DNA of 64,000 nt from Bacteroidales bacterium Phil12 (GTDB lineage: Bacteria; Bacteroidota; Bacteroidia; Bacteroidales; P3), in assembly GCA_002633275.1 (NCBI GenBank), contig NWBO01000141.1, positions 21,635-85,634 on the forward strand. The letters are read 5' to 3'. The notes under the pieces were generated by a model. That model ran no database searches. It was not told where the DNA came from and was given only the letters and a program-made list of their open reading frames with translations. A program made the translations under genes and the position numbers. Of the stretch, positions 26,455 to 34,405 are shown in pieces. How positions within the stretch are numbered: the stretch's first letter is position 1; each line of letters begins with the position of its first letter.

Positions 26455-28185
26455 ATGAGAAGAAAGAGTATTTTGGCGGGATTATTATTCACCACCGCCT
26501 TAGCATTAAGCACGGCAGCCTTTGCTTGCACCAATTTCTTATTCACAAAAGGTGCTACAAAGGACGGCTCAACGATGATTACCTATGCGGCAGATTCTCA
26601 TACTTTGTATGGAGAACTTTATTACAGACGTGCTGCACAATATCCGGCAGGAACGATGATTCAAATCATTGAATGGGACACCGGCAAACCGCTTATCAAA
26701 ATTCCACAAGCAGCACAAACCTACACCACCGTTGGAAATATGAACGAATGGGGTTTGGTTATAGGTGAAACGACTTACGGCGGAAGAGAAGAATGTTGGG
26801 ATCTGGGCAACGGCATTGACTACGGCTCATTGATATACTTAACATTGCAAAGAACCAAGACCGCTCGTGAAGCCATTAAGCAAATAGCGGATTTTATGGC
26901 TACATACGGCTACGCTTCGGAGGGAGAAAGTTTTTCCATAGCCGACGGAGAAGAAGTTTGGATAATGGAACTTATCGGCAAGGGTAAAGGTAACAAAGGT
27001 GCCGTTTGGGTTGCAAGAATGATACCCGACGGTTATGTTTCGGGACACGCCAACCAAGCACGTATAACCACATTCCCTTTGGAGACAAAGAAGAACACAG
27101 CATCTATCTCCTACAAAAATATTAAGAAAATCTTCGATAAAAACATTACAACCGTATATGCTGACGACGTTATCACATTTGCACGTTCCAAGGGTTGGTT
27201 CAATGGTAAGGATTCCGACTTTTCTTTTTCCGACACCTACGCTCCATTGACTTTCTCGGGCGTTAGAGGTTGCGAGGCCAGAGTTTATGCAATGTTCAAC
27301 CGCATCAACTCAACTATGCACAAATATGAAGACTACGCAATGGGAAAAACTTTGGCTTCGGGCAATGTGGAAAGAATGCCTCTTTGGATTAAACCCGACC
27401 ATAAAGTGAGCGTTAAGGAAGTTATGGACTTGATGCGTGATTATTATCAAGGTACGGCAATGGATATGTCTAAGGATTTGGGAGCAGGTCCTTATGGTTG
27501 TCCTTACCGTTGGAGACCTATGACTTGGAGTGTTGATGGTCAAAACTATATCCACGAAAGAGCAACTTCCACCCAGCAGACAGGTTTTTCATTTGTCGGA
27601 CAAACCAGAAGTTGGATGCCTGCAAAAGCCAAAGGTATCTTATGGTTCGGCGTAGATGACACATATACTACGGTTTATGTGCCTATGTATGGTTCTATCG
27701 CCAAAGTTCCTCATTGCTTTGAGGAAGGTAACGGTTCTATGGTCGAATATTCGCCGACTTCCGCTTTCTGGAAATTCAACCAAGTTACGAATTGGGTATA
27801 TACCCGTTGGAAAGATATGATTGTCGATTTGCAAAAAGTACAAAACGATTTGGAGAACTCATTCATTAAAGAGGTAGAACAAATCGACGCTAAGGTAAAG
27901 AATATGGACGACGTTGATGCAATGTGTAATATATTGACAGACTTTTCCGTTGCAAAGGGAGACCAGACTTTCGAGGCTTGGAGCAATCTTTACAATTACT
28001 TATTGGTTAAATACATCGACGGTAACATCAAGAAAGAAAAGGACGGCAAATTTGAGGAGACCGGCTACCGCAAGGGCGATTGTGTCTTTCCGCAGCAGCC
28101 TGCCTATCCGGAAGAGTGGTATCGTATGATTGTCAAAGACCACGGAGACGTGATAAAGGACTTGACCCCGAAGGAGACCAAATAA
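26455..28185 (+). CDS. Exported C69-family dipeptidase
   Basis: A cysteine dipeptidase of peptidase family C69 (PepD type), an N-terminal nucleophile hydrolase. The signal peptide ends at AFA and the next residue is Cys25 (CTNFLF), so removal of the signal peptide should itself expose the catalytic N-terminal Cys. Family motifs follow: DGSTMITYAADSH, NEWGLVIGETTYGGR and GKGNKGAVWVARMIPDG. Length 576 fits secreted Bacteroidota members. It likely degrades dipeptides in the periplasm or outside, feeding amino acid fermentation. The codon use in the gene body is richer in G and C than its neighbours. A strong terminator follows. Confidence 0.9.
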   Translation: MRRKSILAGLLFTTALALSTAAFACTNFLFTKGATKDGSTMITYAADSHTLYGELYYRRAAQYPAGTMIQIIEWDTGKPLIKIPQAAQTYTTVGNMNEWGLVIGETTYGGREECWDLGNGIDYGSLIYLTLQRTKTAREAIKQIADFMATYGYASEGESFSIADGEEVWIMELIGKGKGNKGAVWVARMIPDGYVSGHANQARITTFPLETKKNTASISYKNIKKIFDKNITTVYADDVITFARSKGWFNGKDSDFSFSDTYAPLTFSGVRGCEARVYAMFNRINSTMHKYEDYAMGKTLASGNVERMPLWIKPDHKVSVKEVMDLMRDYYQGTAMDMSKDLGAGPYGCPYRWRPMTWSVDGQNYIHERATSTQQTGFSFVGQTRSWMPAKAKGILWFGVDDTYTTVYVPMYGSIAKVPHCFEEGNGSMVEYSPTSAFWKFNQVTNWVYTRWKDMIVDLQKVQNDLENSFIKEVEQIDAKVKNMDDVDAMCNILTDFSVAKGDQTFEAWSNLYNYLLVKYIDGNIKKEKDGKFEETGYRKGDCVFPQQPAYPEEWYRMIVKDHGDVIKDLTPKETK

Positions 28186-28217
28186 ACTTTATTTAGTTTT
28201 CATTATATTATTTGACG

Positions 28218-28250
28218 AACCGCCGCTATTATGTGGCGGTTTATTTTATT
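28218..28250 (+). terminator. Intrinsic terminator after the C69 dipeptidase
   Basis: AACCGCC (28218-28224) and GGCGGTT (28235-28241) form a seven-bp GC-rich stem followed by TATTTTATTTATTT. Confidence 0.85.
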
Positions 28251-28281
28251 TATTTGAATTTGTTCCGCTCCGCACTGCCAT

Positions 28282-28617
28282 TAATATATAATGATGTACT
28301 GTTAATATATAATGATGTACTGTTCCTCCCATTGTCTTTAATTTTTATTCAAAACACCCCATTTTTTTATCCGCTACACCCCATTTAGAGTTTCAAATAC
28401 GCAGGTTTGTGTTCCAAACACGGTAGTTTTCGTTCCAAACAGTCTGATACGTGATGTATATAGTACTATATAGCGACTATATATAGTACTATATAGTAAC
28501 CATATATAGTACTATCTGCGTCACGTATTAGCCTGTTTGGAACGAAAACCTGCGTGTTTGGAACGAGAACTACCGTTTTTGGAATATAAACCTGCGTATT
28601 TTTATTAAAAACTGCCG
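28282..28617. repeat. Gapless 16-unit 21-base ladder with a giant dyad
   Basis: Sixteen consecutive 21-base units without indels fill the gap between the convergent dipeptidase and beta-lactamase genes. The first two are identical. The array is also a large imperfect inverted repeat: the left arm from about 28395 (AATACGCAGGTTT, then TTCCAAACACGGTAGTTT) reappears inverted in the right arm ending at about 28603, with one extra unit on the right. The centre (28455-28515) is AT-rich with TAGTACTATATA repeated three times. Confidence 0.9.
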
Positions 28618-28622
28618 GTTTG

Positions 28623-28659
28623 AAAAAAAAAAGAATCCGCCGATGGTTCTACCGACGGA
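28623..28659 (-). terminator. Intrinsic terminator of the beta-lactamase gene
   Basis: Read on the minus strand, TCCGTCG and CGGCGGA pair over seven positions (one G-T) and are followed within a few bases by a run of ten T. Confidence 0.8.
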
Positions 28660-28728
28660 ATTTCAAAAAATGAAGTTATATTGTTTTCCGTTTATTCATC
28701 ATATTAAAAAAAACGTATGTGGATTACA

Positions 28729-29664
28729 CTAATTCAAAGAACAAATAAATCGATATATCGTTTTTGAAATTTCGGCAATAACTGTCTCGGCCTCTTCCTG
28801 CGTTCCCTTGTAATCTTTTACAAGAATGACAACCGTATATGTTCTGCCATCGGGAAGAGTTATGAATCCACCGTCATTCACAGCGGCAATTTCTCCTTTT
28901 TCGTTGGTGTAGCCCGAGCCTGTTCTGTGTGCGAAAGTTATGTTTTTATCTTTGGGAAGACCTGCCGCTATACGGTTCATTCCTGTCTGACATAGTTGCA
29001 TTGTGTGTTTGATATAGTCTTGACAAGGTTTGCAAGTCAGAGTGTCGGTGAATACTTTATGGACAAGTCTTGCAAAGGACATTGGAGAAGTTACGTTGGA
29101 ATACGCAAGCGAATGGTCTTTTGACATATCGGCTTCTTTGTATATGAGTTTGAAACTGCGTTCGGGCAATATGGCAGAGGCTATTATGCTGTCGGTGTTT
29201 GCAACATTTACAATGCGGTCAAAAAGAATATTGCTTGCGTTGTTGTCGCTATCTACCATAAGATACATAATCAAATCCTTTATGCTTATATCGAAACCTT
29301 CGGGGCTGTACTTTTTCAGCATAGGACTCCAAGTGTTGGTATCTATTTCATTGCTGCGAATGGTAAGTACGGAGTCAAGAGAGGAGTCGGTTTTGTTAAG
29401 TACATCGCATACGGCAATGGACTGATGAAGTTTGAACATACTCATCAACGGGTAATTTACGGTGTTGTTGAAAGCAAAAGTGCCCTTGTCGTCAATGATT
29501 ATGGCAACTCCGAATTGTCCTTTTTTGTCTGCAATTATCTTTTGTATATCACTTTCAAGTGTAGTGAAATCCACTGTTTTGTTTGGCGAACACGCCGAAA
29601 GCAATTGCATCAAGACAGCAAAAATAACAACTATGTTTGATTTTAATCTAAGTAATCTATACAT
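28729..29664 (-). CDS. Class A beta-lactamase (subclass A2-like), lipoprotein
   Basis: A serine beta-lactamase. The N-terminus is a lipoprotein signal (MQLLSAC, lipidated Cys25), so it should be membrane-anchored in the periplasm. Active-site motifs: S75-x-x-K78 in LMSMFKLH, SDN at 139-141, a candidate omega-loop Glu177, and R247-T-G in HRTGSG, where most class A enzymes have KTG. Arg at this place is also found in carbenicillinase-type enzymes. The SMFKLHQS sequence and overall pattern match the A2 group (CfxA/CepA/CblA/PER) of Bacteroidota. No resistance genes or mobile element are near, so it looks chromosomal. Substrate range cannot be read. Confidence 0.88.
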   Translation of the reverse strand: MYRLLRLKSNIVVIFAVLMQLLSACSPNKTVDFTTLESDIQKIIADKKGQFGVAIIIDDKGTFAFNNTVNYPLMSMFKLHQSIAVCDVLNKTDSSLDSVLTIRSNEIDTNTWSPMLKKYSPEGFDISIKDLIMYLMVDSDNNASNILFDRIVNVANTDSIIASAILPERSFKLIYKEADMSKDHSLAYSNVTSPMSFARLVHKVFTDTLTCKPCQDYIKHTMQLCQTGMNRIAAGLPKDKNITFAHRTGSGYTNEKGEIAAVNDGGFITLPDGRTYTVVILVKDYKGTQEEAETVIAEISKTIYRFICSLN

Positions 29665-29675
29665 AGCAAAGAGAT

Positions 29676-30722
29676 TTAGAAGATATATTGTAAGCCGACT
29701 TGATAACCTATATATAAAGATTGGGAGTTGTCGTTGTCAATCTTGTTCCAAAGATTGTCGGAAGGAAGAATGTTATCAAAGTCGGTGGAAGAAGAATAGA
29801 AGTAGTTAAGGCTTACTCCTGCGAAGATATTGTAATGTTTTGCAATAGTGAATGACGGAGCAAGAAGATAAGAGAAATTTGTTGCTGAGGATTCATCGGA
29901 AGTTGTAGTATTTATCGAAGTGGCTTTAATCTCGTTGTCGATTCTGAAATAGTTGGTAATAGGGATATGTACGCCGTAACCACCTTCGGCAACGAAGTTA
30001 TTGTCTTGGTTTGTCTTGGTGTTAAGACCCAAACCTAAGATACCGTAAGTGTATTTACCGCCCGAACGAAAAGATATAACGGCATTGGACAATAAATCGT
30101 AGGATATTGCGATACCTTTTTCACCTTTTTTGATAATGTTGATAAGTCCTATCGGGTATTCGCATTGGTCGGCGATATTGATTAAACCTGCGAACTGTAC
30201 GCCTTTAACGTCTTTGGCTATGTTGATAAGTCCGGAGAATTGCAGACCATAGACATTGTTTGCCATATTGAAGAGTCCTGATAATTGCAGGCCTTTAACA
30301 TTTTTGGCTGTATTGACTGCTCCCGATAATTGCAGACCTTTGAAATCTACTTTGACGATATTTGCTAATCCGCCTACTTGTATTCCTTTGTAAGAACCGC
30401 CTACCGTATTGACACCTCCTGCGATGGCAATTCCTTTACCGTAGTTTCCGATATGATTGGAGATGCCTGCCAATTGAAATCCTTTTGCGTTTTGAGAAAT
30501 AACGTTGCTTATGGACGCTATTGTGAAGTTTTCCTCATTTTTTGAAACACCTACCAATAGATTAAGAGAAGCTCCGTTGGTATATTCTTTTGCATTTGCT
30601 CCGTTAGTACCCACTGGATATGTGAAAGTAAATTGGAAAGGAGAGAATAATTCTTCTTGTTGTGCGTTTGACGTTATGACGGCGATTAAACATAAAGCCA
30701 AGCATACTAAAAGTCTTTTCAT
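29676..30722 (-). CDS. Exported protein with surface repeats (LA_2272-type)
   Basis: A 348-residue exported protein (signal peptide ending VITSNAQ). Residues about 65-215 consist of imperfect repeats of roughly 15-16 residues with the pattern G-hydrophobic-Q-hydrophobic-S/A-G-L-x-N-I/M-A, for example KGLQLSGLFNMANN then YGLQFSGLINIAKD then KGVQFAGLINIADQ. Such repeats form a beta-solenoid and occur in the LA_2272 family of surface proteins; the family name is from memory. The C-terminal 120 residues look like a small beta-barrel or sandwich ending in YQVGLQYIF. Function unknown. It starts 11 bases upstream of the beta-lactamase gene and is probably cotranscribed. Confidence 0.7.
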   Translation of the reverse strand: MKRLLVCLALCLIAVITSNAQQEELFSPFQFTFTYPVGTNGANAKEYTNGASLNLLVGVSKNEENFTIASISNVISQNAKGFQLAGISNHIGNYGKGIAIAGGVNTVGGSYKGIQVGGLANIVKVDFKGLQLSGAVNTAKNVKGLQLSGLFNMANNVYGLQFSGLINIAKDVKGVQFAGLINIADQCEYPIGLINIIKKGEKGIAISYDLLSNAVISFRSGGKYTYGILGLGLNTKTNQDNNFVAEGGYGVHIPITNYFRIDNEIKATSINTTTSDESSATNFSYLLAPSFTIAKHYNIFAGVSLNYFYSSSTDFDNILPSDNLWNKIDNDNSQSLYIGYQVGLQYIF

Positions 30723-30775
30723 AGTTGTTGTTTTTAAGTTTCCTAAGTTCCAAAGGAAAGTTAATAAATTCGTAT

Positions 30776-30818
30776 CAAAAGCGTGGAACTTTGTTGCCGT
30801 TGAGGCCTGACGCTTTTG
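30776..30818 (-). ncRNA. Possible structured 5' leader of the surface-repeat gene
   Basis: CAAAAGCGT (30776-30784) and ACGCTTTTG (30810-30818) form a perfect nine-bp stem around a 25-base loop rich in G and C (AGGCC, CGGCAACAAAG). It lies inside the roughly 170-base leader between promoter and start codon. No U-tract follows, so it is not an obvious terminator. No known riboswitch is recognised. Confidence 0.35.
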
Positions 30819-30902
30819 TCAAAAAAACGTAAACAAATCCGAAAACATAATAATGAATATCAAGACTATGTTGTCGAAATATGTGGCGGCTTTATACGAT
30901 TG

Positions 30903-30933
30903 CAAAATTACGAACTATTTTTTAGATGACAAA
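30903..30933 (-). promoter_or_regulatory. Bacteroidota-type promoter for the surface-repeat/beta-lactamase pair
   Basis: TTTG (30930-30933) then 19 bases then TAATTTTG (30903-30910) on the minus strand. It would give a long leader of about 170 bases before the ATG at 30722. Confidence 0.75.
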
Positions 30934-30968
30934 AAACGAGATTTGGCGAATGTGGTGGCAATGATTAT

Positions 30969-31493
30969 TTAGAGGGTTATTTTATAAAGCACGTGCGGAT
31001 TGAGAATGGAGTCGGCAGCAAGAGTCGGAATGTTAAATTCACATACTTTGGTCATACCGATTTTCTGCATTACCCGTTCGGAGGGTTTATTAATCTTGGC
31101 GGTAAAGGAATATAGCTCTTTAATTCCTATTTCCCTTGCCAAAGTGATAACGGCTGTGGCAGCCTCGGGAGCGTATCCGCATTTATGGAATTTGCTTGCA
31201 AGCCTCCAACCTATTTCCGTGCCTGAGACAACATCGGATTTGAAACCGATTTGATGTAGTCCGACATAGCCGATAAACTCTTTGGTTGCTTTTAATTCAA
31301 TTGCATAAAGACCGTAGCCTTTTTGTTGAAATTCCAAAGATATTCTCTCATAAAACGTTTCTGTTTCTGCGTCAGAAAGCAAAGCAGGAAAATATTTCAT
31401 TACTTCGTTATCCTTATTCATTTGCTTAAATAAAGGAATATCTTCCGCTTTCCATGAACGAATTATAAGTCTTTCGGTTTGTGCGAATATCAT
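30969..31493 (-). CDS. GNAT-family N-acetyltransferase (RimJ/RimL-like)
   Basis: Predicted acetyl-CoA-dependent acetyltransferase of the RimJ/RimL branch, which acetylates protein N-termini, amino acids or antibiotics. It has the typical opening TERLIIRSWKAED, the acetyl-CoA motif region GWRLASKFHKCGYAPEAATA and the closing NKPSERVMQKIGM. Length 174 is usual. It lies 37 bases after SpoIID in the same direction. The acceptor is unknown. Confidence 0.88.
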   Translation of the reverse strand: MIFAQTERLIIRSWKAEDIPLFKQMNKDNEVMKYFPALLSDAETETFYERISLEFQQKGYGLYAIELKATKEFIGYVGLHQIGFKSDVVSGTEIGWRLASKFHKCGYAPEAATAVITLAREIGIKELYSFTAKINKPSERVMQKIGMTKVCEFNIPTLAADSILNPHVLYKITL

Positions 31494-31530
31494 AGTGATG
31501 CTGCGTTTAAGAGTTAAGGGTATGGCAGAA

Positions 31531-32670
31531 TTAAGAGTCTTTGTTGAGGTTTTTGATTTTGACGTCCTTATAATAAAACTCTATAACCTCCCAATATTCA
31601 TAACCGCTTTCGCACATATTGACAGCACCCTCTTGGCTCATACCGACACCGTGTCCGTAGCCTCTGCCTTTGAGTTTGATGTTACTGCCCCATACGACAA
31701 CATCGAAATAAGTGCTTTTTAACTTAAAGTCTTTGCGAATTTGCGTCAAAGGAACGCCTAATATGTCGGTCTTTCTGCCTTGTGATTGAGAGAAAGAAAG
31801 CAGTTCGTCCTTGTTTTTCTTTGTGTTGATGCCCTTGCTTTTGAAATAGTTCAGCCATTGCTTTTGCGTCAGTTCCTTTTCCCATTTTGCATTCGGCATA
31901 TTCAAGGAAAAAGAATCCACGACGCTGCGCAGATACGGAATTTTGTTACTCCATACATCTTCGCTGTTAGATGTCTGTCCGCCACTGTTGGAGTGGAAGA
32001 GTGTTTCTATTATCTTATCGTTTTCATCCACTATAATCTCGCCATTTGTACTTGCAGCCCCTTCGATACATTGCGGCTTGTTCGCACGAGAAAGATACAC
32101 CTGACAATTTACGTCATCGCAAAGATTGTAGCCGTCCTTGGCGTGTTTGTTTATAAATCTATACATATAACTTCTGCAACAAATGGCTTGAACTTTGAAG
32201 AACTCCACATTGTCGCTCGCTCCACCGGCTTCGCTTTGCACAACGCCGGCCAAATAATTGTCTTGACTTACATCGTTTATAATTATAAGGTTCTTTTTGG
32301 CAGTGTCTAACTTTATTATGATATTGTTGTCATATCGTCTTGGCTTGACGTTATCAGGAGTAATTTGGACAAAACATTTCAAATCCTCACTTGTTATTTT
32401 TATGCTGTCGGTCTTTGCAATCGTTTTGTCGTTTAATGAAACTGCAACCTTGCCGTCTTTGACTGATATATTGACTTTATTGCTTTTGTTTAGTTTTATT
32501 GAATCGTTCAAAGTGTAAGCACCAAAGGACGGAGTAAGGGTTAATGACGTTATGTTGCAAGTGGAAAAAACTCTTACCCTTACGTTTTGTGCCATTGTCT
32601 TGGTGGTGCAGGCTGCAAATAAAGTTATAGTAAGAATATTTATGCTTAATAAATAAAGTATCTTCTTCAT
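31531..32670 (-). CDS. SpoIID/LytB domain protein (exported)
   Basis: Related to SpoIID, a lytic transglycosylase acting on denuded peptidoglycan, and LytB, an amidase enhancer. Start chosen at 32670 (MKKILYLLSINILTITLFAAC), giving a lipoprotein-like signal; the longer open frame upstream overlaps queA and lacks family similarity. The SpoIID core (about residues 120-330) shows DYLAGVVQSEAGG with the Glu matching the catalytic one, KVQAICCRSYMYR, HSNSGGQTSNSEDVW, and the closing GRGYGHGVGMSQEGA. Length 379. In non-spore-formers like this one its cell-wall role is not defined. Confidence 0.87.
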   Translation of the reverse strand: MKKILYLLSINILTITLFAACTTKTMAQNVRVRVFSTCNITSLTLTPSFGAYTLNDSIKLNKSNKVNISVKDGKVAVSLNDKTIAKTDSIKITSEDLKCFVQITPDNVKPRRYDNNIIIKLDTAKKNLIIINDVSQDNYLAGVVQSEAGGASDNVEFFKVQAICCRSYMYRFINKHAKDGYNLCDDVNCQVYLSRANKPQCIEGAASTNGEIIVDENDKIIETLFHSNSGGQTSNSEDVWSNKIPYLRSVVDSFSLNMPNAKWEKELTQKQWLNYFKSKGINTKKNKDELLSFSQSQGRKTDILGVPLTQIRKDFKLKSTYFDVVVWGSNIKLKGRGYGHGVGMSQEGAVNMCESGYEYWEVIEFYYKDVKIKNLNKDS

Positions 32671-32749
32671 TTTCTTTGTTATTCCTTTTGTTGTTGTTTT
32701 AATATTGTCGTTTGCGGTTATTGTTTGTTTGGTTATCGTCTGCGTTATA

Positions 32750-33964
32750 TCATTGTTTCTTGCGGAAAAGACAGGCATCGCCGTATGAAAGAAACCTATA
32801 ATTATTGTCCGTTGCGTGTTGATAAACTTTTTTCCAATCCTCACCAATCATTGCACTGACAAGCAAAAGCAAAGTACTCTTAGGCTGATGAAAATTAGTT
32901 ACCATACCTTTGACAATCTTGTATTCATATTGCGGTGTTATGATTAACTGCGTTTGACCATACACGCTTTGCATATTATTATCGTTAAGCATATCAAGGA
33001 TAGCCGAAAGCGATTCTTTTGCAGTGATGTGCTTATGATTTTCGTATGGATACCATTGTTTGATGTCGATTTCGCTATACGTTTTGCCGTTTTCAATCAA
33101 ATCGACGCCGAACCAATAAAGCGATTCTATCGTACGAACAGACGTTGTACCAACACAGATAATTTCTTTGTCGATATAATTCAAAAGATTTTCGATTACG
33201 TGCTTTGCAATAGTGATTTTCTCGGTGTGCATTATATGGTCGCCGATTGTTTCGGTGGTAACGGGTTTGAAAGTTCCCGCACCGACATGAAGAGTAATGA
33301 AATCGGTTTTGATGTTCCTTGATTTCAAATCTTCAAAAGTCTTATCCGTGAAGTGTAATCCCGCCGTTGGGGCGGCAACAGAGCCGTTGAAATGTGCATA
33401 AACGGTTTGGTAGTCTTGTTTGTCGTGTTCTTCGGATTGTCTGTTAAGATAAGGAGGTAAGGGAATGACACCGAAATGTTGCATAATCTCGGCAAAAGAA
33501 AAGTCTTTATCCCAAGAAAATTCAACAGCCCAACTCTCGTTTTCGCTATACAATCTTTTGGCGTTAAGTGTTACAGCCTCCCCGTTGATTGCTTTGGCCT
33601 GAGACAATACGCCGTCTTTCCATTTTTTGTTGTTACCAATCAAACATTTCCATGTGGTTGTCCCGGTTTGAGAGAATGCAAGTTGAAAATCGTTAGGTGT
33701 TATCGGCTCCAAGCAAAATATTTCTATCGTGCTGCCTGTTGGTTTCTTGAAAAACAAACGTGCATAAACGACTTTCGTATCATTGAAAATCAAAAGTGAG
33801 TTGTCATCTAAAATATTTGGCAGTTGTTTGAATATCTTGTCTTCTATTGTCGTTCCGTCGTAGCATAATAACTTTGCCTCATCACGTTTTTGCAAGGCAA
33901 ATTTTGCAATCTTTTCTTCTTCCAACGGATAATTAAAGTCCTTTATCTGAATATCTTTTACCAC
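32750..33964 (-). CDS. queA: S-adenosylmethionine:tRNA ribosyltransferase-isomerase
   Basis: Moves the ribosyl group of SAM onto preQ1 at the tRNA wobble base to form epoxyqueuosine. Motifs: FNDTKVVYARL, GSVAAPTAGLHFT, LHVGAGTFKPV, GTTSVRTIESL and MVTNFHQPKSTLLLLVSAMIG. Length 404 is longer than the enterobacterial form (about 356) but usual for Bacteroidota. Its natural substrate includes tRNA-His(GUG), which is encoded in this window. The leader has a -7 box (34042-34049) and a small hairpin. The end of the gene is 79 bases before SpoIID. Confidence 0.96.
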   Translation of the reverse strand: MVKDIQIKDFNYPLEEEKIAKFALQKRDEAKLLCYDGTTIEDKIFKQLPNILDDNSLLIFNDTKVVYARLFFKKPTGSTIEIFCLEPITPNDFQLAFSQTGTTTWKCLIGNNKKWKDGVLSQAKAINGEAVTLNAKRLYSENESWAVEFSWDKDFSFAEIMQHFGVIPLPPYLNRQSEEHDKQDYQTVYAHFNGSVAAPTAGLHFTDKTFEDLKSRNIKTDFITLHVGAGTFKPVTTETIGDHIMHTEKITIAKHVIENLLNYIDKEIICVGTTSVRTIESLYWFGVDLIENGKTYSEIDIKQWYPYENHKHITAKESLSAILDMLNDNNMQSVYGQTQLIITPQYEYKIVKGMVTNFHQPKSTLLLLVSAMIGEDWKKVYQHATDNNYRFLSYGDACLFRKKQ

Positions 33965-33983
33965 TTCTGTACTTTTTGATATT

Positions 33984-34049
33984 GCAAACCGTATTTTGAG
34001 GGTTTGCGTGTGATTATCAAACTGCTTTAATGAATTTTTTGCAAAGGTA
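33984..34049 (-). promoter_or_regulatory. queA promoter box and leader hairpin
   Basis: TACCTTTG on the minus strand at 34042-34049. The leader between it and the start holds a seven-bp stem: GCAAACC (33984-33990) with GGTTTGC (34001-34007), ten-base loop. Whether the hairpin regulates is unknown. Confidence 0.45.
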
Positions 34050-34064
34050 ACTCATTTTAACAAT

Positions 34065-34190
34065 TTATAAGGTCTGTCAAACTAAAAAATAATATCAATA
34101 ACCAATAAAATAATCTCAATGATTAGTAAATTAGTTTCACTAATCATTTTACTGATGTTTAAAACTAATTTTGCGATAACAATTATTAAT
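34065..34190. repeat. 21-base ladder repeat, site 6 (between divergent queA and ackA)
   Basis: Six 21-base steps; successive units start AAAATAAT, AAAATAATCTC, AAATTAGTTTC, then switch to TT-starting units. GATTAGT and ACTAATC in neighbouring units form a small stem. This is one of the few ladders not at a 3' gene end. The rest of this 441-base gap holds the queA leader and the ackA promoter. Confidence 0.75.
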
Positions 34191-34271
34191 TTTCTGCGAA
34201 TGTATTAGTGGTTTGTGGCGAGTATCGAGAACTCTGTTTTGCGGTAAAAGAGAGAAAAATAAAATAAAGGC

Positions 34272-34302
34272 TTTGTCGTTTTGAAAAATAGTTGTAATTT
34301 TG
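34272..34302 (+). promoter_or_regulatory. Bacteroidota-type promoter for ackA
   Basis: TTTG (34272-34275), 19 bases, TAATTTTG (34295-34302). Leader of about 95 bases before the ATG at 34406. Confidence 0.8.
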
Positions 34303-34405
34303 AAAATCGTTTCCCAAAAAGGGATAATGATGATAATTCTTGTTTTTAAGGAAAACAAAAAATTGGTACAAGTAAGACAAAGAAGGTAAAAATAAAAAGA
34401 ATATT

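Noticed and set aside
28282..28617. CRISPR array
   Set aside because: Units are 21 bases with no alternation of constant repeats and unique spacers, show mirror symmetry, and no cas genes are near.
32671..32847. Longer N-terminus for the SpoIID protein
   Set aside because: Overlaps queA by about 100 bases, and the start at 32670 gives a proper export signal.
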